Positions 9,210 to 18,845 of a stretch of DNA of 33,424 nucleotides are shown one piece after another. This DNA is from Rhizaria sp. SCN 62-66 (Eukaryota > Rhizaria, unplaced), in the NCBI GenBank assembly GCA_001724265.1, contig MEDY01000328.1:1-33424 (forward strand), in the 5' to 3' direction. The notes beneath the pieces were generated by a model. The model saw only the letters and a list, made by a program, of their open reading frames with translations. It had not been told where the DNA came from and searched no databases. A program made the position numbers and the translations under genes. Each line of letters starts with the position of its first letter. The stretch's first letter is position 1.

Positions 9210-11826
9210 TTAGAGCTCGTCCTTGCCGCCGCCGTTGCGGTCACTGGTCATCTTGACCTCGGGCGCGGCGGACCGCGGCCAGTACTGACCCGCAATGAAG
9301 TCGAGCGTGCCGGCCACACCGTTGAAGTTCAGCGCCTGGGGCGCGACGGGGACGAGGTCGAAGGCGAGCTGCTGCGTCTTGCCGTCAGGGCTGGGCTTGA
9401 GCACCGGCTTGACCACGCGCGCCGCAGGCGTGAGAGTGATCTGGAACTGCTGCATCAGCGCCGCGTTGGACGCCGGCACGACGCCAACCTCTGCGTAGTC
9501 GTGGAACTCGGCGGCGAGTGCGCGCGCCAGCACCGGCACGCCGGGCTTGTCGGTCGCGATGAGCACGCGCGGTGCCAACATGTTCTGCATCAGCCACTGC
9601 TGGAACGCGTTGGCGTCGCCAGAGAGCACCTCGACGGCGATGTCGTCCAGCGCGGTCAGCGCCCACGCTGCCAGCGGCTTGAGCTCCACCGCGCCCGTGT
9701 ACGCACGGGCTGCGGCGGCACGCTGCTGCTTGAGGGCGGCGCGGTGCGCGGCCAGCGCGGCGGCGGCGGCCGAGGCGGCCTCGGCGGGGTCGGCGTCAGG
9801 CCCGACCTCGGGCTTGATGGCCGGGAGCTTGAGCGCCACGGCGGCCGGGAAAGACACGATCTGGCCGCCGCAGACGGCGCCGGTGGGCAGCCAGGCCTTG
9901 CGGAGGGCGGCCGTGGAGGCCTTGGCGTCGGCGTCGTCCTCCGCAGAGCAGCGGACCGTGGCGAAGGCGACCATGGAGTTGACTGACTTGCCAGCGTCCT
10001 CGAACTCCTTGCGCTCGGTCGCCTCGAGGGAGCTCTCGTCATCGCGCGCGAAGCGGACAACGAAGGGGCGTGCGCGGTGGCCGACCAGGGCGTCGGCGTT
10101 CTCGTCGGTCAGAGAGATGATCTCGCCGCGCTTGGTGTTGGGGCGCGACGGACGCTGCCACTTGAGCTCGTTCGCAGCAGCCTCCTGTCATAGATGCGAG
10201 ACGCAAGCAGGAGAGTGAGTTATGGTTATATTGTGGAATTGAAAGCTAAATTAGAGTAACATGTGTGGATCAACGTGCGCGTTTAGGTCTTATTTAAAAC
10301 GTACCTGAACCTTCTGCGCCTCACTGGTCGAGCCAGAAGAGGACGAAGAGGAGCTACTTGAGCTCGAGCTCGAGCTAGCACGAGCGGCCTTGCGGGCGCG
10401 CTTATCGAGCACTGCCTGGCACTGTCCACCCTCGCTGCCTTCGCTGCCGTCAGCGTTGGTGGTGACCAGCGGCAACAGCTTGCCTCCCGGCAGCGGCGCC
10501 GTGGTGGCCTGACCCTTCTGGAGCTCGTTGAGCCAGCGGTTGATGTCGTCGAGACGGAAAGAGCCGACAAGGGGCGCGGAGACGAGCTTGCGCGGCTGCA
10601 GCACGGCCAGCTGGGGATACTCCTGCGGCTCGAGCCCGAGGACATCGCGCACGAACGCGGGCTGTGCGCGGCCCGTAAGCCAGGAGAACTTGACGAAGTC
10701 GTCAGCGCGAAGGTCCTGGACCGACGCCAGCACGTCGAGGTCGTAGGCCGTCTGGCGGCGGGGCTGCTCGGGCGCGACGTAGATGGCGCAGAGCCCGCCC
10801 AGCGAGGCGCAGTGGGCCTGGAAGCACGACTCATCCGTCAGCTCGGGGATCGCCAAGGCCTCGGTGGCCGAGGTCGCCGTGTCGCGCGCGTAGAGCTGGA
10901 GGAAGGCGCGGATGGGGCCGGCCTTCATGAGGCCGGTGTACACGCGGGGCTCCTGTAATAGCGTCGTGATGACAACAATAGACAAGGAAGATATATGAGT
11001 TATAAGAGTACATTTTGGCATAAGATTAACATGAAAAGTTTGAGTTTAACTATAACGTTTAAGACTAGAATTCACTGATATCGTGGATATATATCTTGCT
11101 GTGTTCAGGGACACATACCTGATCGTCGAACTTGCCGCCGGCGGGGGTGGGAGGAATGACGACAATCGCAGGGAAATCCGAGATGTCAAACTTTTTCACC
11201 AGCTTCTTGTCACTCTTGTGCACCTCACCAACAAACAGGCGGTCCTTCATGTTGAGCGAGAGCGCAGCCCACGTCGGCATCGTCTCCTTCTTGGACGTAA
11301 ACAGCAGCGCCTTACCCATGTCAGCAGGCGCGTCCTTGACGAGCTTCTTGAAGTTGCTGTTGGTGACCTTGACCACGCGGCTTAACTTCTCCAGCTGCGC
11401 GTGGACGCCCTCGCGGAGGGACTTGGCCGTAAGCGCGGAGGCGTCGAGCTTCTCGCCCTCCTTGGGGTGGCCGTGGGAGAAGACCTTGACGACGGGCAGG
11501 TCGGCCGCGGTCACGCCCGCCGCGGCCAGCGCGGCGGCCGACTCGGGGTCCGCGGCGTCGACAGAGGCGAAGACGGCTTGACCGTGGAGCTCCTTGGCGA
11601 CGCGGTCGAACGTGTCGCGCAGAGGCTTGCACTTGGGGCACTTGGAGCGGGAGTAGAAGGCGACGTAGGTGAGAGCGTTGTCGCTACCCACAGCGGGGGC
11701 GAAGGAGTCGTCGTCGAGCTCGGTCACGTGGTGGGCCGAGAAGAATGACGACTGCGCCAGCGCGACAGACGCGGACAGGCTCAACAGGGCCGCCGCGAGG
11801 ACGAGAATGAGGCGGGAGAAACGCAT
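9210..11826 (-). CDS. Protein disulfide isomerase-like ER protein with KDEL
   Basis: Three exons on the minus strand: 11826-11119, 10952-10305 and 10184-9210. They encode 776 residues. Both introns are phase 0 and have CAG|GTATGT or CAG|GTACGT donors. A hydrophobic signal peptide (about 1-24, ending SVALA) and a C-terminal KDEL place it in the ER lumen. A thioredoxin domain follows the signal, with YSRSKCPKC (redox cysteines 63 and 66) and a cis-Pro in DLPVVKVF. A second thioredoxin-like unit without CXXC has FDISDFPAIVVIPP. A third near the C-terminus has FQITLTPAARVVKP, also without CXXC. The middle exon carries a polySer linker. PDIs form and reshuffle disulfides in secreted proteins. The CPKC site and inactive extra domains make the client range uncertain. 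Without splicing, the first exon would stop within about 18 codons of its donor. Confidence 0.85.
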
Positions 11827-12874
11827 TGGGGGTTGCAGTGGGGAAATCGCACGAACAATACGAAGTTGTGAGTTACAGCAGGAGTTGCTGCGGTTCGCAG
11901 GCCCTTGGTGTGGCTTAGGAGAGAGAAGTTCAGCGGGAAAAACCTCTCTGGTAGAAACGCGCAGTGCGATAAAGCAAGTGCGCGAAAGCTACGCAATCAA
12001 GGGCAGAGGATGGATGCGTGTGCAGGGATGTTGAGGGGAAGAAGCATCGAGAAGTGTCCAGAGTGGGGTGAGTTCAGGCGATTGGGGAGTAAGCGTAGAT
12101 TAAGGCAAATTCAGGTGACATAAAAAGAAAAACAAACAAAAATAAGAATGGTGCAGTCCGAAAAAACAATAGTATCTGCACTAGACCGTCTTGAATGCGG
12201 GAAGTTACTGTCAAAGTTGATGCTCAACTTCGCCGTGTCAGCAAGTCCACAACAATTTTTGCGAACCGACCGAACCGAGCGGGCCGACCGACCGGTTGAC
12301 CTGGCCAGCGGGACTGGGTCGTTTTGTTCACCGACAAACGAGCATATCATGCGCGATGTATGTGCTGCCAGAAGTCACAAATATAGCGTTTTTAGTATTT
12401 ATGGGCTGTATTGGTTCTGTTGGTAACTTTCTACATTTGCTTCCACGTTATACGGCGAGCAGGGACCTGGATAGCGAACGCTATCTTGCTCTGTGTGTGA
12501 GGCCCTCCGAGCTGTTTTCACAAACACACTATAGCTTCCGTCTCTGCACCTCAGCCGCGCGTCTTGGCCCCGTGTAGAACAAAAGTGCACTCATTATTAA
12601 CGTTTCTGTCGTATATTACGCACTACGATACTTCTGCCACCCACGGATCTGTCATTTTGACCTGTGATTTTGCCTCCTATCCGCCAGCTCACTTCCACTC
12701 CCATGCTCCGACACTGTCCGATCGTCATCCTCCGTCCTTCCTTGCATTTACTCCGCGTAGCCCTTCAACCACATCCACGTTGTACTTTCAGACACCAGCC
12801 AAGTGACGTCTAGCCCTCTCTCTGCGTCACCGTCGCCTCCCCCGCTCGCTCAGCGCTAAGGTCGTGTTTGAGCC
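11827..12874. promoter_or_regulatory. Divergent promoter region between the PDI-like and kinase genes
   Basis: This 1-kb spacer separates the two start codons (11826 minus, 12875 plus). It contains a cluster of ACCGACCG-type units at 12263-12302, detailed under findings. From about 12600 the plus strand becomes pyrimidine-rich and forms the leader of the kinase. Open frames here have no protein-like composition. No TATA element is obvious. Confidence 0.5.
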
Positions 12875-14224
12875 ATGCCCGCCCCCAGCAGCGCCGCCGC
12901 CACGCCCGCGCCCGCGCCGACGGCCGCGGAGCTGACGGACCGCTACTCGACCGTTGCCTCGACGCTCGCGTACTGGGCCGACGCCTACAAGCTCACTCCC
13001 GGGCACGTCAACTTCTACAAACAACCCGCGATCGAGCTGTTTGAGCAGCACGAGCAGGCCCTCTTCGACGACCTCGACCTCCCCGAGTCCTGTTCCTCTT
13101 CACAGCAACAGGGCACGAATGCCGCAAACAGTGACGGTTCGCCCCCGCGAGCCCTCGTCGCAGCGCTGCAGGCCTTTGAGGCCGTGCACTTCGCCAAGCT
13201 CGAGTACATGATCGTCAAGCCTGTCGGCAAGGGCGCGTTCGGCCGCGTCTTTAAGGGCATCCGCCTCTCTGACAACGCCGACGTGGCGCTCAAGGTCATC
13301 GACCTCGAGGAAGCCAAGGAGGACGTGCAGACCATCGCGCAGGAGATCCGCGCCCTGGCCTCCTCCTCCGGCTGCCCGCAGCTCATCTGCTATTACTCGA
13401 GCTTCGTCACTGGCACCTTGCTGTGGATTGCGATGGAGTACCTCGACGGCGGCTCCGTCCTCGACTGCGTCAAAATCAAGCCGCTGCGCGAGCCGGCCGT
13501 GGCGGTGATCTGCCGCGAAGTCCTGCGCGGCCTCGAGTACCTCTCGCTCGAGGGCAAGATCCACCGCGACATCAAGGCCGCCAACGTGCTGCTGTCTTCG
13601 CAGGGCCACGTCAAGCTGGCCGACTTCGGCGCCTCTGGCCAGCTCACCGACACCATGACCAAGTGCAACACATTCGTGGGCTCGCCCTACTGGATGGCGC
13701 CCGAAGTGATGACTCAGTCGCGCTATGACGGCAAGGCCGACATCTGGTCCCTGGGCATCACCGTGCTCGAAATGCTCAACGGCAAGCCGCCGATGCACGA
13801 CGTGCCTCCGCTGCGCGCCATCCGCCTCATCCCCAAGAACCCGTCGCCTCGCGTCCCGCAGGGCATCTACACGGCCGACGCGACCGACTTCGTCAACGCG
13901 TGCCTCGTCAAGGACCCCGCGCAGCGGCCGACGCTTGCGGAGTTGCTGCGCTTTCCGTTCGTCGCCAACGCCAAGCCCATCGAGGAGCTCCCCGCGCTGC
14001 TCGCCCGCAGCAGCAGCAGTGGCTCGGGATCCTCTGGGTCCAAGGCCAGGGCTGCCGCTAAGGCCGCCGCTGCTGCCGCTGCGCCCGCCGTTGCTGCTGC
14101 TGCTGCGCCCGCCGTTGCTGCTGCTGCTGCTGCTTCTGAGGCCAGCGCCAGCGCCAGTGGCGATGCGGCAGCGGCGGCGGCGGCGGCCGGCAAGAAGGGG
14201 GCTGAGCTGGCTCCCGAGGCCTAA
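12875..14224 (+). CDS. Ste20-group Ser/Thr kinase, GCK-III (MST3/MST4/YSK1) type
   Basis: A single exon of 449 residues. All kinase motifs are present: glycine loop GKGAFG (118-123), VALK with Lys140, alphaC Glu157, HRDIKAANVLL (Asp232), DFG (250-252) and GSPYWMAPEV (269-278). The stretches VIDLEEAKEDVQTIAQEI and KLADFGASGQLTDTMTK, plus IPKN after the alphaG region, are diagnostic of GCK-III kinases. These act in cell polarity, Golgi positioning and septation or Hippo-like pathways (animal MST3/YSK1, fission yeast Sid1). The N-terminal 109 residues are unusual because most members start close to the glycine loop. The tail after about 380 is Ser then Ala/Pro-rich low complexity, so no adaptor-binding tail could be recognised. 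The ATG at 12875 has CC before it and no alternative in-frame Met nearby. Confidence 0.93.
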   Translation: MPAPSSAAATPAPAPTAAELTDRYSTVASTLAYWADAYKLTPGHVNFYKQPAIELFEQHEQALFDDLDLPESCSSSQQQGTNAANSDGSPPRALVAALQAFEAVHFAKLEYMIVKPVGKGAFGRVFKGIRLSDNADVALKVIDLEEAKEDVQTIAQEIRALASSSGCPQLICYYSSFVTGTLLWIAMEYLDGGSVLDCVKIKPLREPAVAVICREVLRGLEYLSLEGKIHRDIKAANVLLSSQGHVKLADFGASGQLTDTMTKCNTFVGSPYWMAPEVMTQSRYDGKADIWSLGITVLEMLNGKPPMHDVPPLRAIRLIPKNPSPRVPQGIYTADATDFVNACLVKDPAQRPTLAELLRFPFVANAKPIEELPALLARSSSSGSGSSGSKARAAAKAAAAAAAPAVAAAAAPAVAAAAAASEASASASGDAAAAAAAAGKKGAELAPEA

Positions 14225-15255
14225 GGCAGTTCACGGCTGTTGCAGTCGCGGTCTGCGAGTCCTGGTTAGCTGGCTGACCAGTGGTCCAGTAATGTGTAAG
14301 TATGGACGTGCGCTTAATGCGAAGGTGTTTTGTTGAGTGCCTGTATTTGTTGCGGTATGCTATGTGCAAGTCGTGTTGATGATGTGTTTTCTGACTTGTG
14401 TACTCCGTAGTATGGGTTCTTGCTGCTGTCTTTACTCACGCGTGAACTTGGACTATGGGAGTACGCACTTCACGTTGACACTGACGGTTTCATCAACATT
14501 TACATGCACACGCCCAATTCTAAGTTGTTTCGCGTTCGTCCACAGTCACTTGTTGACTGCTCACGATGCTATGCAGCTCTAGGAATGCTCACGGCTCCTC
14601 GATAGCAATCGATCAATCTTATATTGCTTTTCTGCTCATGCCAAATGTTAATAGGAACTACTTTAAGTAGTCTTGAAATAATAATATCGACACTTGTTAT
14701 TGTTTTGTTTTCTCACATGTATTTCAGTGTCTTTCGTAACCTTCGTGTCTTCGAAACCAGTGTATCTTTTATATATTTGTCATTTATTTCATCTTTGCTT
14801 TTTCTTGTCTTGTCTATCTCCGTCTTGCAACTTTATTTGCAACGTTGCCTCTTTTTCGTCGTTTGTTTGGTGTGCTTTATTTTGCAGACATGCTACTTTT
14901 ATCTGCTTCAGCTCCTTTACCATGTCCATCGCAGTCTCTCTCTTCTCTCTCTGAACAACTCTGTCACTGTCCTTGTCTCGACATCTCACAGCGTCACTGC
15001 TACTGTCACCGTTTTTCTGTCTGCCGCTGTTGCCGCCATGTCTACAGTCACACTATCTCTCTATCTTTCCTCTTGTTCACGTTGGTTTCTGTTCGTTTTG
15101 CTCTGCATTTTGTTTCATTTTGTTGATGCTGTGCTGTTAAGTTTGCTGTCACTCAATTATTAGCGTTTTCGTAACCATACCCCCCTTTATAGTCTTTAAC
15201 AAACAATCAATAACCAGTAATACAATTATATCATTCAAAATAAGACTTACTCCGT
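14225..15255. other. Kinase 3' flank and long pyrimidine-rich stretch
   Basis: Past the kinase stop, a perfect donor (GTAAGTAT at 14296) and an acceptor (CCGTAG ending 14410) could bound a 115-bp intron. A short protein-like open stretch follows, to a TAG at 14605. From about 14690 to 15130 the plus strand is extremely T/C-rich. Several overlapping frames stay open there simply because stop codons need purines. I do not call a gene in this interval. Confidence 0.5.
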
Positions 15256-15826
15256 TCACAGAAACGAAACTTGAATCAGGCCACACTTGTGGCGACCGGC
15301 CATCTCGCGCTGCCGGCAGTGCACCAGCAGGTACGGGATGAACAGGGCCCGGGGTGCGATCAACAAAACCAACGGCATAATCACGGCGATGCAATAGAAA
15401 AGCGGTGCCGCCAAGAATAACTCAGTTACGCGCCACATGTGCGAACGCCGAGCGAAGTGGACCTCAGGGGTTAGGTGCTGAAGAGGGACTAACTCTCAAG
15501 TATTCCTTCGTCTTTCTTCAACGAGGTGGTAAACCTTTGTAAAAGCACCACAATGTGCTCACAAAACATCTTCTGCACTTTTATTAGCAACGCTATCATA
15601 TCTTTGCTTTGTTTGCAAGATCGATCACACTCTAACTGTTAGGTCGCTTTCGGTTACAGTCGTCGAGGTCAACAACTTCAAAGCGTGAACTTACGTAGCT
15701 GCGCACGCTGCTGGTGAATATGGACATCATTGCATCGGTGGCATCTACAGGCCAGTTGCAGAACATCAGATGGGTCTGCAGTGCAACCGGGTGAGCAAGA
15801 GCAACTCTTCGCCGCTGTTCAGTGGG
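15256..15826 (-). CDS. Small spliced membrane protein, partial (5' end unresolved)
   Basis: Two exons are supported on the minus strand: 15826-15695 (44 codons) and 15477-15256 (73 codons plus TGA). They are joined by a phase-0 intron with donor TAC|GTAAGT and acceptor CCCTCTTCAG. The first exon could instead begin further upstream at TATCTATTTTAG (exon from about 15870). A yeast-like TACTAAC lies about 60-70 bp before that acceptor. The first exon encodes a mixed stretch including LMFCNWPVDATDAMMSIF. The second starts HLTPEVHFARRSHMW and continues into two hydrophobic runs (LFLAAPLFYCIAVIMPLVLL and ALFIPYLLV), then a basic, Cys/His-containing tail. I do not recognise the family. The start codon was not found. 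GC content rises over both exons relative to the flanks, which supports coding. Confidence 0.45.
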
Positions 15827-16357
15827 CTGAGGGATAATGGTGAGGATAGTAAAACAATCAGTGTTGCCTAAAATAGATAGAATGTGTATGGCAATACGTA
15901 AATTACACAATGTCGTTTTGTTTTCATGTTAGTATTTTGTAACAAAGTTATGATTTTGTTTTTCTCAATAGAATCGTTCGTTTTTGTTCGCTTGATTGAT
16001 TGTTGTCGCAAGGAGGAATAACTTCAGCCCATCTTATCGTGTTGTTGTTGATAAGTTGACTCTACAGTTCCGTTGTGTGCGGCGGGTTGGATCAAACAAA
16101 CTTAATTCGGAGCAAATACACACTTACACGCACATTTGCACTTGCGATGCTGCTCTCAGCGATGCTGCTCTCATTGCGTTTGCCAGGACCGTACAACCCA
16201 AATCCTTGACACGCTAAGAGAGTGCGCACTGGGTGCGAGTGCTCGTGTTCACGCGTTCATGCATCTGTCGTTGATGATTTCCCTCGCTATCGCGTACACT
16301 CCTTCAGCTGGACGCCTTTGTACGCCTATCGCGTGTCTGCTTGTGGCATTTACGCGT
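15827..16357. other. Intergenic region with possible upstream exon signals
   Basis: Mostly AT-rich. A perfect 15-bp tandem duplication (16144-16158 and 16159-16173) sits within a minus-strand ATG-led stretch that ends at a GTAAGT donor at 16127. This could be a first exon of the membrane-protein gene, but its phase does not join the downstream acceptors without a stop. The right end is the 3' flank of the next minus-strand gene. Confidence 0.35.
16144..16173. repeat. 15-bp perfect tandem duplication
   Basis: GCGATGCTGCTCTCA is repeated head to tail. It lies in non-coding or unresolved first-exon sequence. Confidence 0.85.
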
Positions 16358-16825
16358 TTACGCGTCGGCAGCCTTGACGGCGGCGACCGCGGGGGCGGCA
16401 CCGCCGGCGACACGGAGCGCGTTGGCCTCCTCGAGCTCGGCAATGCGCTTCTCGGCGCCCTGGATGCGCGCGATGAGGACCGAGACGTCGCCGTGCGCGG
16501 CCGACACGCGGGCCTTAACGTCGGCCGTAGAGGACCAGACGTCCTGGCGCAGACGGATGTAGCCGAACACGGCCGTGACGGCGACGCCGGCAGCAAAGGC
16601 CGACATGCGGGAGCGCCAAGAGCCGGGGGCCTTGTCTGCAACGGCGGCCTTCTCGGCGGCCGAAGGCGCGGCGGGGGTGGGGGCCGCGGTGGGCTTGGAG
16701 AAGAAGCCGGGGGCGGAGGAGCCGGTGACGGTGACGTTCTTCTCGGCCAGGCGTGCGGGGGACGCGCGCAGCAAACGGACTACGCGGGGGATGGGGATAG
16801 TGGGCACAGCACATAATAATGACAT
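16358..16825 (-). CDS. Small single-TM coiled-coil protein, possibly mitochondrial
   Basis: A single exon of 155 residues. The first 30 residues are basic and hydrophobic with no acidic residue before position 28 (RVVRLLRASPARLAEK), as in mitochondrial presequences. An Ala/Pro linker follows. One membrane helix spans about 75-91 (SAFAAGVAVTAVFGYI), followed by RLRQDVW. Residues about 100-138 have heptad-like spacing and end in a segment like EKRIAELEEANAL, suggesting a short coiled coil. The layout of presequence, one TM and coiled coil is common in inner-membrane organising proteins, but I recognise no specific family. The ATG at 16825 is the first that avoids the AT-rich leader. The gene is divergent from the RCC1 gene. 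Confidence 0.7.
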   Translation of the reverse strand: MSLLCAVPTIPIPRVVRLLRASPARLAEKNVTVTGSSAPGFFSKPTAAPTPAAPSAAEKAAVADKAPGSWRSRMSAFAAGVAVTAVFGYIRLRQDVWSSTADVKARVSAAHGDVSVLIARIQGAEKRIAELEEANALRVAGGAAPAVAAVKAADA

Positions 16826-17672
16826 GGTGTGAGCACGGGAATGCAAGAGGAGAGATGAGAGAGAGAGAGGCGTAGTGCTTTGAGTGAGGCGTGAAATGAG
16901 AAAATAAGAGAAAGGGAACGTACACATGTGCAGCTTGGTCTGAAATGGGCAGGGGCATTTGGGGATGGAGCAAGGAGTAGATGGGGCGTAAAGTAAAAGA
17001 TGTGATGTGAGCGTGGAATGCGGTGTGGGGATAGGGTAGAATCGGGAAAGGCAGAAGTCTCAAACAGGCGTGCAATGTTGAGAGAGCGGTGTGTCGTCGC
17101 GCGCGGGCAAAGTCCAGCACTTGCTGCCGATCGTGGACAACAAAATAATAAGATCCCCAAATAATTCCGTCATTATTCAATTCAACAATTTAACTGCACT
17201 ACTAATTGGCGATGTTAAGCTCGAGAACGACACTCTGCAAACACTCGAACTCACCTCGACCGTGAGCGTCTCTTGCTGGTTGACCGACCGAGTCTTGGCC
17301 AACTGACTGACCAACAGCAAGCTCGGTCAGTCGGCCGGAAAAGGTAAGCCGGCGAAGTTGACTGAGACGAGCCAACGGTTTCTCGTCGAGAAGTGAATAT
17401 TGAGTGCCAACGGGGTCAGATTTGCACTAGGGAGGCTGTGCTTAAATTATTATATTAAATATTGTTAAATAACATATATATTGCGACTTGATGTGTATCA
17501 ACGGATCATAGACTAACTTTATAGATCGTTTCTTGCCACCCTTCAGACAAACAAAGGCACTTGCCCCATCGCTTCCCGCGCTTCCCCTTGCTCCTCGCCG
17601 TGTACCCCGCTCGGTCTGAGCTTTCCACCGCGCCTTTGCCAGCCCCCGGCGGCTCTTTTACGCTCCGCCTCG
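16826..17672. promoter_or_regulatory. Divergent promoter region between the small TM gene and the RCC1 gene
   Basis: The left part, next to the minus-strand gene, is purine-rich on the plus strand and so pyrimidine-rich in its leader. At 17272-17340 there are nested inverted repeats built on GACCGACCGAG. An AT-rich block (about 17440-17485) follows. The last 130 bp are pyrimidine-rich leader to the ATG at 17673. No gene was seen inside. Confidence 0.5.
17272..17332. repeat. Nested inverted repeats of GACCGACCGAG type
   Basis: CTTGCTG (17272-17278) pairs perfectly with CAGCAAG (17315-17321). GACCGACCGAG (17282-17292) pairs with CTCGGTCAGTC (17322-17332) at 10 of 11 positions. The arms interdigitate, so the two pairings are alternatives rather than one hairpin. 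The location in a divergent promoter suggests a protein-binding site. Confidence 0.6.
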
Positions 17673-18836
17673 ATGTCTGACACACGTGGCCTGGTCCTCC
17701 CGGCCATCGCGAAGCCCGGTGCAGACCCCGTCTCGGCGCTCGCTTCCCCGCCCTCCTCGGCCGCCCACGGCTCCAACAGCTCCAACGGCGCCTCCACGGC
17801 TGCGGGCGGCGTGCGCGTGTTCAAGCCTGTGCTCGTCCGCCGCAAGGTCAGCTCTGACAGCGCCCCTGAGCTGCAGCAGCTCGGTTTCTCCGTACCCGCC
17901 CCAGCGGTTCTGCCAGAGCTGCCGTCGCGCCCCACTTCGGCCGCCATCGCCCCACTGTCCCCGGCCGCCGCCGCGCACGGCCACGCAGCCGCTGCAAACG
18001 CCAGCGCGGCGGCGGCCCCGACCGTCTCGGCCGCCTTCACTGCCGCCGCCGCCGTAACGCCCGCTGGCCGCCACTCTGCCTTCGCTGCCCAGCACCACAC
18101 TCGAATCCCCTCCGCCTCGCACCACGCCGCCGCCCCGGCCTCTGCCGCCGCCTCCGGCGCGCAGGCGGGCCCGGTGGCGGGCGGTAAGACGCTGCTCGTC
18201 GCCCGCCGCGTTCCTCTGCCCTCCGCCGGCAACAACACCACCGCCAATACAAGCGCCCGCGGTAACTCTGCAGCTGCTGCTGCTGCTGCTGCTCGTAACG
18301 GCAGTGCCAGTGCAGGTTTGCCGTCCGCGGTGCCCGGCGCCGCGTCGACTCTTGCGCTGGCCTCCGCCGCGCTGGCCGACGACCCCGACGCCCCGGCTTC
18401 AGCGCTCGCGCTGACCTTAGAGCCCGAGTCTCTGGCCACAGACGCGGCCAGCTCCCACACTGCTGCTGCTGATGTGGGTGGTGCTTCAGTGGGCCCGCGG
18501 CTCGGTGCCGACGGCCGCGTCGTCTCCGCGGACGTCGTCGGCGACCCCGCGGCCGTGGATGCCCTCCGCTCCGCCCTCGCAGCGCTGGCCGCCGAGCGGG
18601 CCGCTCTGTCGCATCTGCTCCAGCCCAGCTCGAGCGGCAACAGCAACAGCGGCGGCAGTGGCAGTTCGCGGAATAGCCACGCACGGTGGGCCGACGGCAA
18701 TGGCAACAACAGCAACGATGACGGCCACGGTTATGACGGCTACGACGACAACAACAACGACGACGACTACGATGACGACGACTATGACGATAGCAACTCT
18801 GCCGCCCGCTTCCAGGCCGCGCAGGACGCTTACTAG
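17673..18836 (+). CDS. N-terminal part of an RCC1-repeat gene, ended by an in-frame TAG
   Basis: A 387-residue frame starts at the ATG at 17673 and ends at a TAG at 18834-18836. It is Ala/Ser-rich and largely disordered. It contains two similar short basic motifs (VFKPVLVRRKV and LLVARRVPL), a possible helix (AVDALRSALAALAAERAALSHLL) and an Asn/Asp/Tyr-rich end. It has no recognised domain. The next frame (18846-24017) is in exactly the same phase and only three sense codons further on. Composition does not change across the stop. The two are therefore most simply one gene interrupted by a stop. No consensus intron donor near the TAG could remove it. A separate short protein remains possible. 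Confidence 0.6.
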   Translation: MSDTRGLVLPAIAKPGADPVSALASPPSSAAHGSNSSNGASTAAGGVRVFKPVLVRRKVSSDSAPELQQLGFSVPAPAVLPELPSRPTSAAIAPLSPAAAAHGHAAAANASAAAAPTVSAAFTAAAAVTPAGRHSAFAAQHHTRIPSASHHAAAPASAAASGAQAGPVAGGKTLLVARRVPLPSAGNNTTANTSARGNSAAAAAAAARNGSASAGLPSAVPGAASTLALASAALADDPDAPASALALTLEPESLATDAASSHTAAADVGGASVGPRLGADGRVVSADVVGDPAAVDALRSALAALAAERAALSHLLQPSSSGNSNSGGSGSSRNSHARWADGNGNNSNDDGHGYDGYDDNNNDDDYDDDDYDDSNSAARFQAAQDAY

Positions 18837-18845
18837 GCCGCCGCC

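Noticed and set aside
12148-12426. 92-residue plus-strand frame upstream of the kinase
   Set aside because: It has no recognisable features and is out of phase with the kinase. It lies across the promoter repeat cluster.
14624-15163. 179-residue hydrophobic open frame on the plus strand
   Set aside because: It lies in the pyrimidine tract, where stops are rare by composition. Overlapping frames are open too, and the peptide is low-complexity Leu/Ser/Phe/Val.
16128-16174. First exon of the small membrane-protein gene
   Set aside because: ATG and GTAAGT are present, but the phase 2 end gives a stop when joined to the TTTTAG acceptor, so it is not annotated as coding.
18660-18836. An intron ending at TACTAG that would remove the in-frame stop
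   Set aside because: TACTAG resembles an acceptor, but no GTAAG/GTACG/GTATG-type donor lies in the preceding Asn/Asp codon run, whose codon phase is preserved throughout.
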